Assembly: GCF_030077735.1 (NCBI RefSeq)
Contig: NZ_JASJEU010000004.1
Span: 26,399-90,398 of the forward strand
Origin: Gordonibacter faecis
GTDB taxonomy: Bacteria; Actinomycetota; Coriobacteriia; Coriobacteriales; Eggerthellaceae
Direction of reading: 5' to 3'
DNA: 64,000 nucleotides
Shown one piece after another: positions 1-8,674 of this stretch (positions within the stretch are counted from its first letter, which is position 1; every line of letters starts with the position of its first letter). Both the position numbers and the translations under genes were made by a program. The notes beneath the pieces are model-generated. The model did no database searches and was not told the DNA's origin. It worked only from the letters and a program-made list of their open reading frames with translations.

Positions 1-28
1 CTTGCACTGGCTCTTTTTGTTCGCCGAC

Positions 29-60
29 AGTATAGCATAGTAATAGAACGTTTGTTTGCA
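29..60 (-). promoter_or_regulatory. Possible leftward promoter at the window edge
   Basis: On the minus strand a TATACT -10 box lies at 34-29, pointing out of the window. Just upstream the sequence AAACAAACGTTC resembles a LexA half-site (GAAC-N4-GTTC with one mismatch). The gene it would serve lies outside the window. The rest of 61-228 shows no gene. Confidence 0.3.
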
Positions 61-228
61 AAATTGGAAAAAATTGGAACAATTGTACGCAACTTGAAGA
101 CCCTCAAAACACGCAGGCAGACGCGCCCCTAAGACGCGGCGAGGGCATCTTCCTCTTGACTTCGTGCTTGACGGGTGAACAGGCAAAAAGCACTCACTTC
201 GCCTTGAAGGCACCCGTCACCACCAACA

Positions 229-1113
229 CTACCAGCTCAGCAGTTCGTAGCCGTCTTCCGTAACCACCAGCTGAACTTCCCACTGCGCGGTATCGCTTCT
301 GTCGGCAGTGCGCACCGTCCAGCCGTTCGGATCGGTCATGTCAATTTCCTGCGCGCCGGCGTTAATCATGGGTTCAATAGTGAACGTGAGTCCCGGCACC
401 AGTACCATGCCCGTACCCGCCTCAGCCACATGGCTCACAAAGGGGTCTTCGTGAAAATCGAACCCGATGCCGTGGCCACCAAACTCGCGCACCACCGTGA
501 AGCCGCAGCTGTTCGCATACGCCTTCACCGCCGCGCCCACATCTCCAATGAAACCCCAGGGCTTCACGGCCGCCAAACCGGCCTCAAGAGCCTTCTTCGT
601 CTCGTCTACCAGGCGCTTCCGCTCCGCCGACACCTCACCAATGCAAAACATGCGCGAAGAATCCGAATAGTAGCCGTCCAAAATAGTGGAGCAGTCCACG
701 TTCACGATGTCGCCCTCGGCGAGCACGTGGTCATCCGACGGAATGCCGTGGCACACCACCTCGTTTACCGAGGTGCACACGCTGTTGGGGAAGCCCTCGT
801 AGCCGAGGTCGGCCGGAATGCCACCGTGCTCCACCGTGTAATCGTGCACCCAGCGGTCAATCTCGCCCGTGGTGGTGCCCACCGTAATATGTTCGGCCAC
901 GTAATCGAGCACACCGATATTAATAGCGGCGCTGCGCTTAATGCCCTCAATGTCGGCCGGCGTTTTCAGCAGATCGCGCGGGGGCACTTCGAACCCCTGG
1001 TCGGCCAGGTTTTGCAGGCGCTCATCGAACGTGAGGTGACACTTCTTGTACTTCTTGCCGCTGCCACACCAACATTCATCGTTGCGGCCGGGCTGGGGCT
1101 GTCCATCATACAT
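229..1113 (-). CDS. map: Type I methionine aminopeptidase with N-terminal SEC-C zinc motif
   Basis: The enzyme removes the initiator methionine from nascent proteins in the cytoplasm. The 294-residue product starts with a SEC-C motif (residues about 10-26, pattern CWCGSGKKYKKCH) that binds zinc and probably docks on the ribosome. The M24 pita-bread catalytic domain follows. Metal ligands are visible as the two Asp in VDCSTILDGYYSD, His in GGHGIG, Glu in TIEPM and Glu in QWEVQLV. The ATG at 1113 has AAAGGA 8-14 bases upstream. SEC-C fused MetAP is common in actinobacteria and clostridia. A VTT-domain membrane protein lies 40 bases upstream in the same direction. Nothing looks broken. Confidence 0.95.
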   Translation of the reverse strand: MYDGQPQPGRNDECWCGSGKKYKKCHLTFDERLQNLADQGFEVPPRDLLKTPADIEGIKRSAAINIGVLDYVAEHITVGTTTGEIDRWVHDYTVEHGGIPADLGYEGFPNSVCTSVNEVVCHGIPSDDHVLAEGDIVNVDCSTILDGYYSDSSRMFCIGEVSAERKRLVDETKKALEAGLAAVKPWGFIGDVGAAVKAYANSCGFTVVREFGGHGIGFDFHEDPFVSHVAEAGTGMVLVPGLTFTIEPMINAGAQEIDMTDPNGWTVRTADRSDTAQWEVQLVVTEDGYELLSW

Positions 1114-1153
1114 GCAGGTATTCCTTTCGCTCGCGGGCTATTGTACCGCGAAC

Positions 1154-1873
1154 TTAGTGTTTGTCGTTGGGGTTTCGCGAAGATCGACGTGTCACCCGGT
1201 GATAGATAAGCATGCCCGCCAGCACAAACACCGCCGTGATGGCGAACACGAGCGCCGTGGCACGCCAGTCCCCCGCCGCCGCATACGACGAGGCCAGCGT
1301 GGCCGCCACCACCGAGGGCAACCGCCCCACCGTGGTGACAACCACCAGGTGAGTAGGCCGCATACCCGCCAGCGCAGCGAAGTACGCCATGATATCTTTC
1401 GGCAGCCCGGGAATGAAGAACGCCACAAGAATGGCCAAGTCGAAGCGCTGTGAATACTTGAGACGCTGCAACTGCTCGCGGCGTTTGGGCGACACCAGCA
1501 CCCGCAACACCTTCTCGCCAAAGCGGCGCACAATGCCAATAATGGCAAGGCAGCCCACCACGCTGGCCGCCAGATACACCAACGCGCCTTCCCAAAAGCC
1601 AAACGCATAGCCGGCCGCCAGCTCAAGCGGCTCGCTGGGCACAATGACGGTGACCTCCTGCAACACCACCAGCACCCCTAGCGCAAAGGGGGCAAGCGGA
1701 CCCAGGCGCTCCACCTGCTGCTGCACTACATGGCCATTCGTGAGATACGCAAGTACCGTGCGCCCGTGCGTGGCCAGCAGCACGACGGCGACCACAACCA
1801 CAACGGCCAGCGCCGCAAGGATCGCAATCCGAATATGCCGCGCCCGCTGCTCCTGCCGATCCGGCTCGCCCAT
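1154..1873 (-). CDS. TVP38/TMEM64 (VTT domain) membrane protein
   Basis: This is a polytopic membrane protein of the DedA/TVP38 superfamily, whose members are thought to move lipids or maintain membrane potential; the exact role is not known. About 239 residues contain five or six hydrophobic segments, the first near residues 15-35. The VTT signature region is visible as VPSEPLELAAGYAFG followed by FFIPGLPKDIMAYFAAL. The frame stays open to a GTG at 1918. I prefer the ATG at 1873 because GAAGGTGG precedes it and the extra residues are hydrophilic. It lies between degV and map, all leftward. Confidence 0.8.
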   Translation of the reverse strand: MGEPDRQEQRARHIRIAILAALAVVVVVAVVLLATHGRTVLAYLTNGHVVQQQVERLGPLAPFALGVLVVLQEVTVIVPSEPLELAAGYAFGFWEGALVYLAASVVGCLAIIGIVRRFGEKVLRVLVSPKRREQLQRLKYSQRFDLAILVAFFIPGLPKDIMAYFAALAGMRPTHLVVVTTVGRLPSVVAATLASSYAAAGDWRATALVFAITAVFVLAGMLIYHRVTRRSSRNPNDKH

Positions 1874-1998
1874 CGCCCGCCACCTTCCGCTTCCGCCTTC
1901 GCTTCGCTCGTATGCCACCAGCCATTGTCATACGAAGCACGCGCGTGTGCGCGTGCGGCGGGAAACGGTTCGTTGAAGACCGGGTTACGAAGGCGCGC

Positions 1999-2862
1999 TT
2001 ACGCGAACTGCTTCTTCGCGCAACCAATGCCGAGGGCACCGGGGCCCACGTGACACGCGATGCTCAAGGGAAGGCGGGCCACGTGAACAGCATCCGTGGC
2101 GAAATGGTCGCGAATGTCGGCGGCGAAGGATTCGGCATCTTCGTCGCGATTCGTGTGGGCGACGTAGAGGTGCACGTGCTCAACGCTGGTGAAACGCCGC
2201 TCAATGTCGGTAGCGAGCGCCTTGATCATGGTGCGCTTGGCGGCTTTGAACGACTTCGCAATAGCGAACGCGTCCAGCTTCTCGCCCTGAATTTGCAGGA
2301 TAGGCTTGATCTTCAGCAAGGAACCAATGGAGGCAACCGCCGGCGTGATGCGCCCGCCTTTGCGCAGGTAGTCAAGTGTGTCCACCATAATATAAATGCT
2401 TGCGTCAAGTTTCGTGCGCTCAAGCAGCGCGGTCACCTCGGCGGCGGTGCGGCCCTCAGCTACCCAGCGCAGAGCATCAAGCACAGCCTCGCGCTGCGTG
2501 ACGGAAATGCGCTGGTTGTCTACCACGTGCACGCGCCCGTCGAAGTGCTCCGCCAGCGCATGAGCGGTCTCGCACGACCCAGAAAGGCCGCTTGACATGG
2601 GAATATAAATAATCTCGGCATATGTTTCCAGCAAGTCGCGCCACAGTTTTCCCAAGTCAACAAGGGAGGGCTGCGAGGTAACGATGTCGGCACCCTCAGC
2701 CAGACGCGCGTAGAACTGCGGGGCGCTTAGGCTCACGTCTTCGAAGCATTCCTCGCCGTCTACCACAAACGGCATGGGCACCACGTGGACGCCGAGCGCC
2801 TTAGCCTCGTCGCTCATGATGCCGCTGTTTGTATCCGTCACAAGCGCGATACCCTCGGTCAT
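1999..2862 (-). CDS. DegV family fatty acid-binding protein
   Basis: DegV/FakB proteins bind a fatty acid in the cytoplasm and present it to the kinase FakA. The 287-residue product has the family's two-domain shape: TDTNSGIM at the N-terminus, the TSQPS loop near residue 63 and the ligand-site segment SSGLSGSCETA near residue 92. RKGGR near residue 165 matches the conserved interdomain region. The ATG at 2862 has AAGAAGGGCGG upstream. A minus-strand TATAAT -10 box sits at 2948-2943. No fakA-like kinase gene is in the window. Confidence 0.88.
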   Translation of the reverse strand: MTEGIALVTDTNSGIMSDEAKALGVHVVPMPFVVDGEECFEDVSLSAPQFYARLAEGADIVTSQPSLVDLGKLWRDLLETYAEIIYIPMSSGLSGSCETAHALAEHFDGRVHVVDNQRISVTQREAVLDALRWVAEGRTAAEVTALLERTKLDASIYIMVDTLDYLRKGGRITPAVASIGSLLKIKPILQIQGEKLDAFAIAKSFKAAKRTMIKALATDIERRFTSVEHVHLYVAHTNRDEDAESFAADIRDHFATDAVHVARLPLSIACHVGPGALGIGCAKKQFA

Positions 2863-2942
2863 GTGTCCGCCCTTCTTTCCCCGGCGGCACGCAACCGCTC
2901 TGCGGTGGGCACCCCTGGCCCACCCTTCTCCTCGTGCGTCAA

Positions 2943-2948
2943 ATTATA
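2943..2948 (-). promoter_or_regulatory. -10 box upstream of the degV-family gene
   Basis: A perfect TATAAT on the minus strand lies about 80 bases upstream of the DegV start. No good -35 hexamer is seen at 16-18 bases. The rest of 2863-3339 holds no convincing gene. Confidence 0.4.
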
Positions 2949-3339
2949 GCGTCATAGGTTTGGGCGAAGACCCAAGCGTGCACGGAGCCACGCCATCTTC
3001 ATGCATGACACGCGCTCTTTGTTTTAGCAAGCAGCTCAGTGCAGGTTTCCGCAGAAGGGAACCGGTCTCCCTCGGCCGCCGTGTCATGCTCCTTCGCACG
3101 ACCGCAAAAACGACGACAGCCACGGCTTGCGCGCGGCGTGCTACACTTCCCCCGACAGCGCTTCTTGGGCCTGGTTAGCACGTACGTGACACAAAAAGCC
3201 CGTTTCAGGCACGAAAAGAACCCTCACCATCCGAGTGAACTGCGAAAATAGGAAGGAGGCCGCGATCAGCATGGAAGGCGTCCAGCCCGCACATGATCGG
3301 GGCCTTGCTGTGTCCCGCCTTCACTGGAGAAAGAGGCCC

Positions 3340-4062
3340 ATGAGAATCGCGATCGTCGACGACTGCTCCGCCGATGCCGAAGCGCTCGAGCACGCCATCG
3401 TCGCCCATCTGACGCGTCGCGGGCGCACGTGCGAAACAGCGCGGTTTTCCGAGAGCGGCGGGCTTTTCGCGAAGGACACACTGGCGTTTGACCTGATATT
3501 TCTCGATATCTATTTGGGCGACGAAAACGGCATTCGCATTGCCGAGCGCCTGCACGAGGAACGCTACCCGGGGCTGGTGGTATTCACCACCGTGTCGGCC
3601 GACCACGCGGTGGACGGGTTCCGCGTGCGCGCATTCCACTACCTGATGAAGCCCTACACCGACGAGGATTTGGCCGTGGTGCTGGACGAAGCCCTCGCGC
3701 GCCTGGCGACGGACGAAACGGTGCTTTTGGCCCGCGACGGCGCGGTGCCGGTAAATGTGCCGCTGTCGCGCATTCGCTATGTGGAAACCGACGGCCATTA
3801 TTTGATGGTAAACACCGAGGCCGGGCTCTTGCGCTGGCGGCAGTCGTTCGCCCGCCTTGTGGACATGCTGGCTTCCTACCCGCAGTTTTTCACCTGCCAC
3901 CGCGGCATCATGGTGAACCTCGACCACGTGAGCGAACTCACCGACGACGGCTGCTTCATCATGGAAGGCGGCAAACGCCTCCCCGTGCGCCGTTCCTCCC
4001 ACGCCGAAGCCCGCCGCCGCTACTTCGACCGCCTCTTCGCCGCCACCCGCGACGCGGAGTAA
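3340..4062 (+). CDS. LytTR-type response regulator (orphan)
   Basis: This is a cytoplasmic transcription factor of 240 residues. A receiver domain (about 1-118) has acidic residues at 7-8, the phosphoacceptor Asp56 in FLDIYLGDENG and the switch Lys in LMKPY. A LytTR DNA-binding domain (about 135-235) follows, with IRYVETDGHY and the FTCHRGIMVNL segment. The frame is open to 3235, but ATG 3340 is preferred because GGAGAAAGAG precedes it and the receiver begins directly (MRIAIVDD). No histidine kinase is adjacent, so it is an orphan here. Its target could be distant or itself. Confidence 0.85.
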   Translation: MRIAIVDDCSADAEALEHAIVAHLTRRGRTCETARFSESGGLFAKDTLAFDLIFLDIYLGDENGIRIAERLHEERYPGLVVFTTVSADHAVDGFRVRAFHYLMKPYTDEDLAVVLDEALARLATDETVLLARDGAVPVNVPLSRIRYVETDGHYLMVNTEAGLLRWRQSFARLVDMLASYPQFFTCHRGIMVNLDHVSELTDDGCFIMEGGKRLPVRRSSHAEARRRYFDRLFAATRDAE

Positions 4063-4111
4063 ATAAGTAAGGAAAATCGCCGCACATTCGGTTAACAGTT
4101 TTCTTTCTAAA

Positions 4112-4186
4112 TAGACCTATTTTTAGACCTATTATTGATACCTTTTTAAGGTCAATCCATGCTATACTCACCTTAAGAAAAGGAGG
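4112..4186 (+). promoter_or_regulatory. Promoter/operator of the toxin-antitoxin operon
   Basis: TATACT (-10) lies at 4163-4168 and the ribosome site AGGAGG at 4181-4186. Upstream are two direct copies of TAGACCTATT (4112-4121 and 4124-4133) and an inverted repeat ACCTT-TTT-AAGGT at about 4140-4152. Direct or inverted repeats here are typical operator sites for antitoxin autoregulation. That role is inferred. Confidence 0.5.
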
Positions 4187-4191
4187 TTTCT

Positions 4192-4449
4192 ATGACTATG
4201 TCAACGTTTACCGTCGGGCTGTCCGAAGCCAAAGCGAATCTGAATAAAATCGCAAACCTTGTCAATGAGACAGGCCAATCAGTCACTGTCTTTAAGCGCA
4301 ATCGCCCCTATATCACCATTTCACCTGCCCAGGAAACACCCAACGAGGAAACCCTTGAGGCTATGCAGCAATCCGAAGCCATGCGAAATGACCCTCGAAC
4401 AAAAATATACCGAAGCGCTGAAGAGCTGTTTTCGGAATTGGGAATATAA
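4192..4449 (+). CDS. Phd/YefM-type antitoxin
   Basis: This 85-residue protein has the Phd/YefM N-terminal DNA-binding fold: a short strand (TFTVGLSEAKANLNKIANLV), then TGQSVTVFKRNRPYITISP. Its acidic C-terminus would wrap and neutralise the toxin. It is three bases upstream of the toxin gene, the usual antitoxin-first order. AGGAGG is 5 bases before the ATG at 4192; a second ATG at 4198 is possible. Base composition is clearly more AT-rich than the flanking housekeeping genes, which suggests horizontal acquisition. Confidence 0.82.
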   Translation: MTMSTFTVGLSEAKANLNKIANLVNETGQSVTVFKRNRPYITISPAQETPNEETLEAMQQSEAMRNDPRTKIYRSAEELFSELGI

Positions 4450-4452
4450 CTC

Positions 4453-4737
4453 ATGTATAAGTTCTACCGAACGCCAAATTTCGAGCGCGACGTTAAACGG
4501 TGCCTTAAAAAACATCGTGATATGAATGAATTCAAAGCGGCTGTCGTTGCTGTGCTCAACTCTGATACAACGCCTATCCCGCTTTCGTTCAATGATCATG
4601 CTTTAAAAGGCAGTCTTCAAGGCAAGAGAGAACTCCATATAGGTGGAAGAAAAAGCGATTGGCTCATTATATATAGTAGAGAAAACGAGGTCGTGGGCTT
4701 CGAAAGAACGGGAACACATGATGAGTTGTATCGATAG
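4453..4737 (+). CDS. YafQ-family toxin (RelE/ParE superfamily mRNA interferase)
   Basis: YafQ toxins cleave mRNA in the ribosomal A site. The 94-residue product matches the family length and pattern: FERDVKRCLKKH near the N-terminus, HALKGSLQGKRELHI in the middle and WLIIYSRENEVVGFERTGTH at the end. The His of NDHALKG, the His of RELHI and the C-terminal GTHDEL correspond to conserved active-site positions, so the toxin looks intact. It pairs with the Phd/YefM antitoxin rather than a DinJ/RelB antitoxin, a mixed but known combination. A decayed second YafQ module lies at 36.5 kb. Confidence 0.83.
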   Translation: MYKFYRTPNFERDVKRCLKKHRDMNEFKAAVVAVLNSDTTPIPLSFNDHALKGSLQGKRELHIGGRKSDWLIIYSRENEVVGFERTGTHDELYR

Positions 4738-4755
4738 CTATTAGTGAGTGTGATT

Positions 4756-4787
4756 AAAAGCCGGGCGAGGGATTCGCCCGGCTTTTT
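4756..4787. terminator. Bidirectional terminator between toxin and pheT
   Basis: AAAAGCCGGGCGA and TCGCCCGGCTTTTTT form a 13-bp hairpin with a five-base loop, with T or A runs on both sides. It serves the converging toxin and pheT transcripts. Confidence 0.85.
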
Positions 4788-4793
4788 TGGTTG

Positions 4794-7265
4794 TTAGCCG
4801 CGAACTTCGGCGCCGGTGGCGGCGCTTACTTTTTTGATGAGGCGGTCGTGGGTTTTGTCGACTTCCTCGCTGGTGAGGGTGCGGTCGGAGGCGCGGTACG
4901 TGAGGGCGAACGCCATGGACTTCTTACCAGTGCCGACGCGCTCTTCGTCGCGGTAGACGTCGAACAGGCGCGCGTCTTCCAGCAGCTTGCCGCCGGCTGA
5001 ACTCATGCACTGCATCAGCTTCTCGCAGGTCACGGCTTCGTCAACCACAAACGCCACGTCCATGGACACGGCGGGGAATGTGGGCACATCCACGTAATCG
5101 CGCGCGGGACGGCTAGCCTTCACGAGCGCGTCCACATCCAACTCGAACGCCACCACCGGCGCGTCGGCCTCAAACGCGTCCACGGCCAGCGGGTGCACCT
5201 CGCCTACCCAGCCAAGCTCGGTGCCGCCGGACAGCACCGCCGCCGCACGGCCAGGCTGCAGGTGCGGGGCCTCGTCGGCGGCAAGCGCCTTGAAGCGCAC
5301 CTTCGGCAGCGCCAGTTCGCGCGCGAGGTTTTCCACCACGCCCTTGCCGTCGAAAAAGTCGAACGCAGCGGGCGCGTCGTTCCACCCAGCGTCGCGCATG
5401 GCACCGGCCAGGACACCGGCCAGCTTGCGCTTCTCCTTCGGCTGCTTTTTGCCCTCGTGAGCGAAGAACACCATGCCCGACTCGTACAGCTGCACGTTCT
5501 TCACGCCGCGGCTTTGATTGTAGGCAACGCTACGCAGCAGACCAGGGATAATGCTCTGTCGCATAACGGATTGGTCGGCGTTCAGCGGGTTGATGAGCTC
5601 CACCGGTTCTCCCAGACCATCAGCGGGCAGGCGCAAGCGCTCAAGGTCGCCCGGCTCGGCGAACGAGTAGGTCATCGTCTCGTTCAGGCCGCTCGCGCGC
5701 AGGGTGTGGTTGATGGTATCCATGGTGCGCTCGGCCGGCGTACGCGTGCCCACGCGCTCGCGGCCGCCGGGCAGCGTGGCCGGAATGCGATCCATGCCCC
5801 AGAGGCGCAGCACTTCCTCATACAGGTCGATTTCGCGCACGAGGTCCGGGCGGAATGTGGGTGCGGTCACGGCCAGCGTGTCGGCATCCGCGGCGTCCGC
5901 CACCTCGCAGCCGAGGCGCACAAGAATGTCGGCAATGAAGTCGCGCGGAATGTCCGCGCCCATCATGACACAGAAGCGCGGAATGCGGAATGCAAGCTCC
6001 ACCGGCTCAGACACGCGCGGCCACACATCCACGATACCTGCATCATTGGCGCGCGCGACGCTCACGGTACCGCCCGCCACCTCGGCAATGAGCGCGGCGG
6101 CCGCGGCGGAGCGCGCCTCAATGTCGTGATCATCCACGCCGCGCTCGTAGCGCAGCGAGCTTTCGGAGATAAGACCCAGGTTACGGCTCGTGCGGCTGGT
6201 GCGACCAGCCTCGAACGTGGCAGCCTCAAGCAGGATGTTCACCGTAGCGTCCGTGACTTCAGTGTCGAGCCCGCCCATGACACCAGCCAGCGCCACCGCG
6301 CCCTGCTCAGGCGTGGCAATAACCGTCATATCGGAGGTGAGCGTGCGTTTCTCGCCATCGAGCGTGGTCAGCTGCTCGCCGTCCTTGGCCGCGCGAATCA
6401 CCACGTGCGCACGCCCGTCAGCACCAGTGAGTTTGTCCAGGTCGAACGCGTGCAGCGGCTGGCCCAGCAGGAACAGAATGTAGTTCGTCACGTCCACGAT
6501 GTTGTTGATAGAACGCTGACCGATGGCCGCTAGGCGCTCGACCATCCAGTCGGGGCTCGGCCCCACCTTGCAGCCGCGAATGACGCGCGCCGTGTAGCGC
6601 GGGCAGCGCACGTCGTCTTCGATGGTTATCTGCACGGCTTCGTCCACCGGCGTTGCGGCCACATCAAGCTGCATCTTTGCGGCCATCTCGCCGAGCGGGT
6701 TCGTCCACTCTTTCTGGTACATCGCGCCCACTTCGCGCGCGAAGCCCGCCATGCTCAGGCAGTCGGGGCGGTTCGGCGTAATCTCCAGGTCAAGCACCGT
6801 GTCGGAAAGCTTCGCGTAGTCGGCAATGGGCATGCCCACGGGCGCGTCATCCGGCAGAATCCAGATGCCCTCGTGGTCGGCCCCCATGCCCAACTCGCGA
6901 CGCGAGCAGCACATACCCGCGCTTGCCACCCCGCGCAGCTTCGACTTTTTTATCTTCAAATCGCCCGGCAGCACCGCGCCCACCGCGGCCACCGGCACCT
7001 TGATGCCCGCCACGATGTTCGGCGCGCCGCACACAATCTGCACCGGCTCGTCCGCACCCACGTTCACCGTAACCACGTGCATATGGTCGCTATCGGGGTG
7101 CGCCTCGCACGTCTCCACGTGCCCAACGACCACACCATCCAGCGCCGCCCCCGTCTTCTCCACACCTTCCACACCCGTGCCCGTCAGGTCAAGCCGGTCG
7201 CAGAACGCCTTAATGTCAGTCGGCACTTCCACATAGTCGGAAAGCCACTTGAGAGATACTTTCAT
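4794..7265 (-). CDS. pheT: Phenylalanine-tRNA ligase beta subunit
   Basis: PheT forms the alpha2-beta2 PheRS with PheS. The 823-residue product shows the N-terminal tRNA-binding OB domain (about 40-150, with HPDSDHMHVVTV and VCGAPN), the B3/B4 editing region (about 210-400), a B5 domain and the C-terminal FDX-ACB domain ending in SEEVDKTHDRLIKK. The ATG at 7265 has AGAAGGAAG upstream. It is transcribed after pheS. The 280-base gap between the two is unusually long for this pair and is filled by two kinds of dispersed repeat. Confidence 0.97.
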   Translation of the reverse strand: MKVSLKWLSDYVEVPTDIKAFCDRLDLTGTGVEGVEKTGAALDGVVVGHVETCEAHPDSDHMHVVTVNVGADEPVQIVCGAPNIVAGIKVPVAAVGAVLPGDLKIKKSKLRGVASAGMCCSRRELGMGADHEGIWILPDDAPVGMPIADYAKLSDTVLDLEITPNRPDCLSMAGFAREVGAMYQKEWTNPLGEMAAKMQLDVAATPVDEAVQITIEDDVRCPRYTARVIRGCKVGPSPDWMVERLAAIGQRSINNIVDVTNYILFLLGQPLHAFDLDKLTGADGRAHVVIRAAKDGEQLTTLDGEKRTLTSDMTVIATPEQGAVALAGVMGGLDTEVTDATVNILLEAATFEAGRTSRTSRNLGLISESSLRYERGVDDHDIEARSAAAAALIAEVAGGTVSVARANDAGIVDVWPRVSEPVELAFRIPRFCVMMGADIPRDFIADILVRLGCEVADAADADTLAVTAPTFRPDLVREIDLYEEVLRLWGMDRIPATLPGGRERVGTRTPAERTMDTINHTLRASGLNETMTYSFAEPGDLERLRLPADGLGEPVELINPLNADQSVMRQSIIPGLLRSVAYNQSRGVKNVQLYESGMVFFAHEGKKQPKEKRKLAGVLAGAMRDAGWNDAPAAFDFFDGKGVVENLARELALPKVRFKALAADEAPHLQPGRAAAVLSGGTELGWVGEVHPLAVDAFEADAPVVAFELDVDALVKASRPARDYVDVPTFPAVSMDVAFVVDEAVTCEKLMQCMSSAGGKLLEDARLFDVYRDEERVGTGKKSMAFALTYRASDRTLTSEEVDKTHDRLIKKVSAATGAEVRG

Positions 7266-7325
7266 GTTGTTCTTCCTTCTATCTTTAGCCGCTGCATGCG
7301 GCCCCGTTGCTCTCTTTGCTATCGC

Positions 7326-7412
7326 CGCACGGGATCCTTCGACTCCGCGCTACGCACTCCGCTCAGGATGACAAGCTATCCGCAGCCTCGCACTCCGCTC
7401 AGGATGACAAGC
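7326..7412. repeat. Dispersed repeat GATCCTTCGACTCC / CTCAGGATGACA, two tandem units
   Basis: Here the sequence GCCGCACGGGATCCTTCGAC is followed by a unit ending GCTCAGGATGACA, then a second ending of the same kind. A further copy lies at 14009-14063. This is a short interspersed hairpin-type repeat in the pheS-pheT spacer. It carries no gene. Confidence 0.75.
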
Positions 7413-7460
7413 TGTGACGCACTCCAAGTAGATCGACAACCTAAGCGCTCGCGAAGGGAC

Positions 7461-7531
7461 GGTGGGCGATGCCCACCAAGCGAGTTCCGCAGCGAAGCGA
7501 GGACTGTCTGAGCGACTGGGCGTCGCCCACC
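7461..7531. repeat. Palindromic element with conserved core and unique arms, copy 1
   Basis: Arms GGTGGGCGATGCCCA (7461-7475) and TGGGCGTCGCCCACC (7517-7531) pair with one mismatch. Between them is the core AGTTCCGCA ... AGGACTGTCTGAGC. A second copy with the same core but different arms is at 46854-46962. This copy lies 14 bases downstream of the pheS stop codon. Its function is unknown; it could act as a terminator or as an RNA-stabilising structure. Confidence 0.6.
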
Positions 7532-7545
7532 GCCCCGCCACAAAA

Positions 7546-8607
7546 CTAAAACTGCCGCAAGAATCGCATGTCGCCTTCAAGCAGCATGCGCAAATCCGGC
7601 ACGTTGTACTTCAGGCAGGCGATGCGCTCCACCCCCATGCCGAAGGCGAAGCCGGAATATTCCTCCGGATCAATCCCCGACATGGAAAGCACGTTCGGGT
7701 CCACCATGCCGCAACCAAGAATCTCAATCCAGCCCGTGCCCTTGCACATGCGACACCCTTCGCCGTGGCAGATGCCGCAGCTCACATCCACCTCGGCGGA
7801 CGGCTCCGTAAACGGGAAGAAGTGTGCGCGGAACCGCGTCTTGCGCTCCGGCCCGAACACCTGCTTGCACAGGTAGTCCATCGTGCCCTTCAGGTCGCCA
7901 AAGGTGATCCCGCGATCAACCACCAAGCCCTCGATCTGGTGAAACTGCGGCAGGTGGGACGGGTCGGCCACATCGCGGCGGTATACCTTGCCCGGCGCAA
8001 TCACGTAGATGGGCAGCTCTTCGTCCTCCATCGCGTGCACCTGTACGCCGGAGGTTTGCGTGCGCAGAAGCACGTCGGATTCGCCACGCACGTTGCATTC
8101 GGCACCCGAGCGGTCAACCACGTAGAACGTGTCGGCCAAACCGCGGCTGGGGTGATCGGCCGGTGCGTTCAGCGCTTCGAAGTTGTAGTAGCACGTCTCC
8201 ACCTCAGGCCCCTCGGCCACCGAGTAGCCCAGGCCCAAGAAGATCTCGGAAATTTCGTCGATGATGCCATTGATCAGGTGGCGCGTACCCATCTGCTGCG
8301 CGCGGCCGGGCAGTGTCACGTCCACGGCCGCCGCGTCGATGGCAGCCGCCAGTTCCGCAGACTCAAGCGCGGCCTTGCGCTCGGCCAGCGCGGCCTCCAC
8401 TTCCACGCGCACCTCGTTTACGGTCTTGCCCACCTCGGCGCGCTCTTCCTTCGGCACCTGGCCCATGCTGCGCAGGTACCCCGTGAGCGAGCCTGACTTG
8501 CCGAGCACCGCCACGCGCACCTGGTCAAGCGCTGCGGTGTCGGCCGCCTGCGCGATGTCGGCCAGCGTCTGCTCGCGCAGCGCCGCCACTTCCTCCACGA
8601 TTGCCAT
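7546..8607 (-). CDS. pheS: Phenylalanine-tRNA ligase alpha subunit
   Basis: This is the catalytic subunit of PheRS. The 353-residue product has an N-terminal coiled-coil arm (about 1-90) and class II motifs: motif 1 around GTRHLINGIIDEI, motif 2 near FHQIEGLVVD and motif 3 as GFAFGMGVERIACLKY. The ATG at 8607 follows GGGAGAAGCTG. Expression is very likely controlled by the T-box leader directly upstream. pheT follows after a repeat-filled spacer. Confidence 0.97.
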   Translation of the reverse strand: MAIVEEVAALREQTLADIAQAADTAALDQVRVAVLGKSGSLTGYLRSMGQVPKEERAEVGKTVNEVRVEVEAALAERKAALESAELAAAIDAAAVDVTLPGRAQQMGTRHLINGIIDEISEIFLGLGYSVAEGPEVETCYYNFEALNAPADHPSRGLADTFYVVDRSGAECNVRGESDVLLRTQTSGVQVHAMEDEELPIYVIAPGKVYRRDVADPSHLPQFHQIEGLVVDRGITFGDLKGTMDYLCKQVFGPERKTRFRAHFFPFTEPSAEVDVSCGICHGEGCRMCKGTGWIEILGCGMVDPNVLSMSGIDPEEYSGFAFGMGVERIACLKYNVPDLRMLLEGDMRFLRQF

Positions 8608-8674
8608 CAGCTTCTCCCGTTCCTTTCCGTCTCTTCTCGCCTCTGCGAAGCGCCGTGCTCGGCCCCCGCGCCAA

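Noticed and set aside
961..1000. tRNA-like TTCGAAC sequence
   Set aside because: It lies inside map and no cloverleaf arms surround it.
7326..7531. CRISPR array in the pheS-pheT spacer
   Set aside because: Only two short degenerate units and one different palindrome, with no regular spacers and no cas genes.
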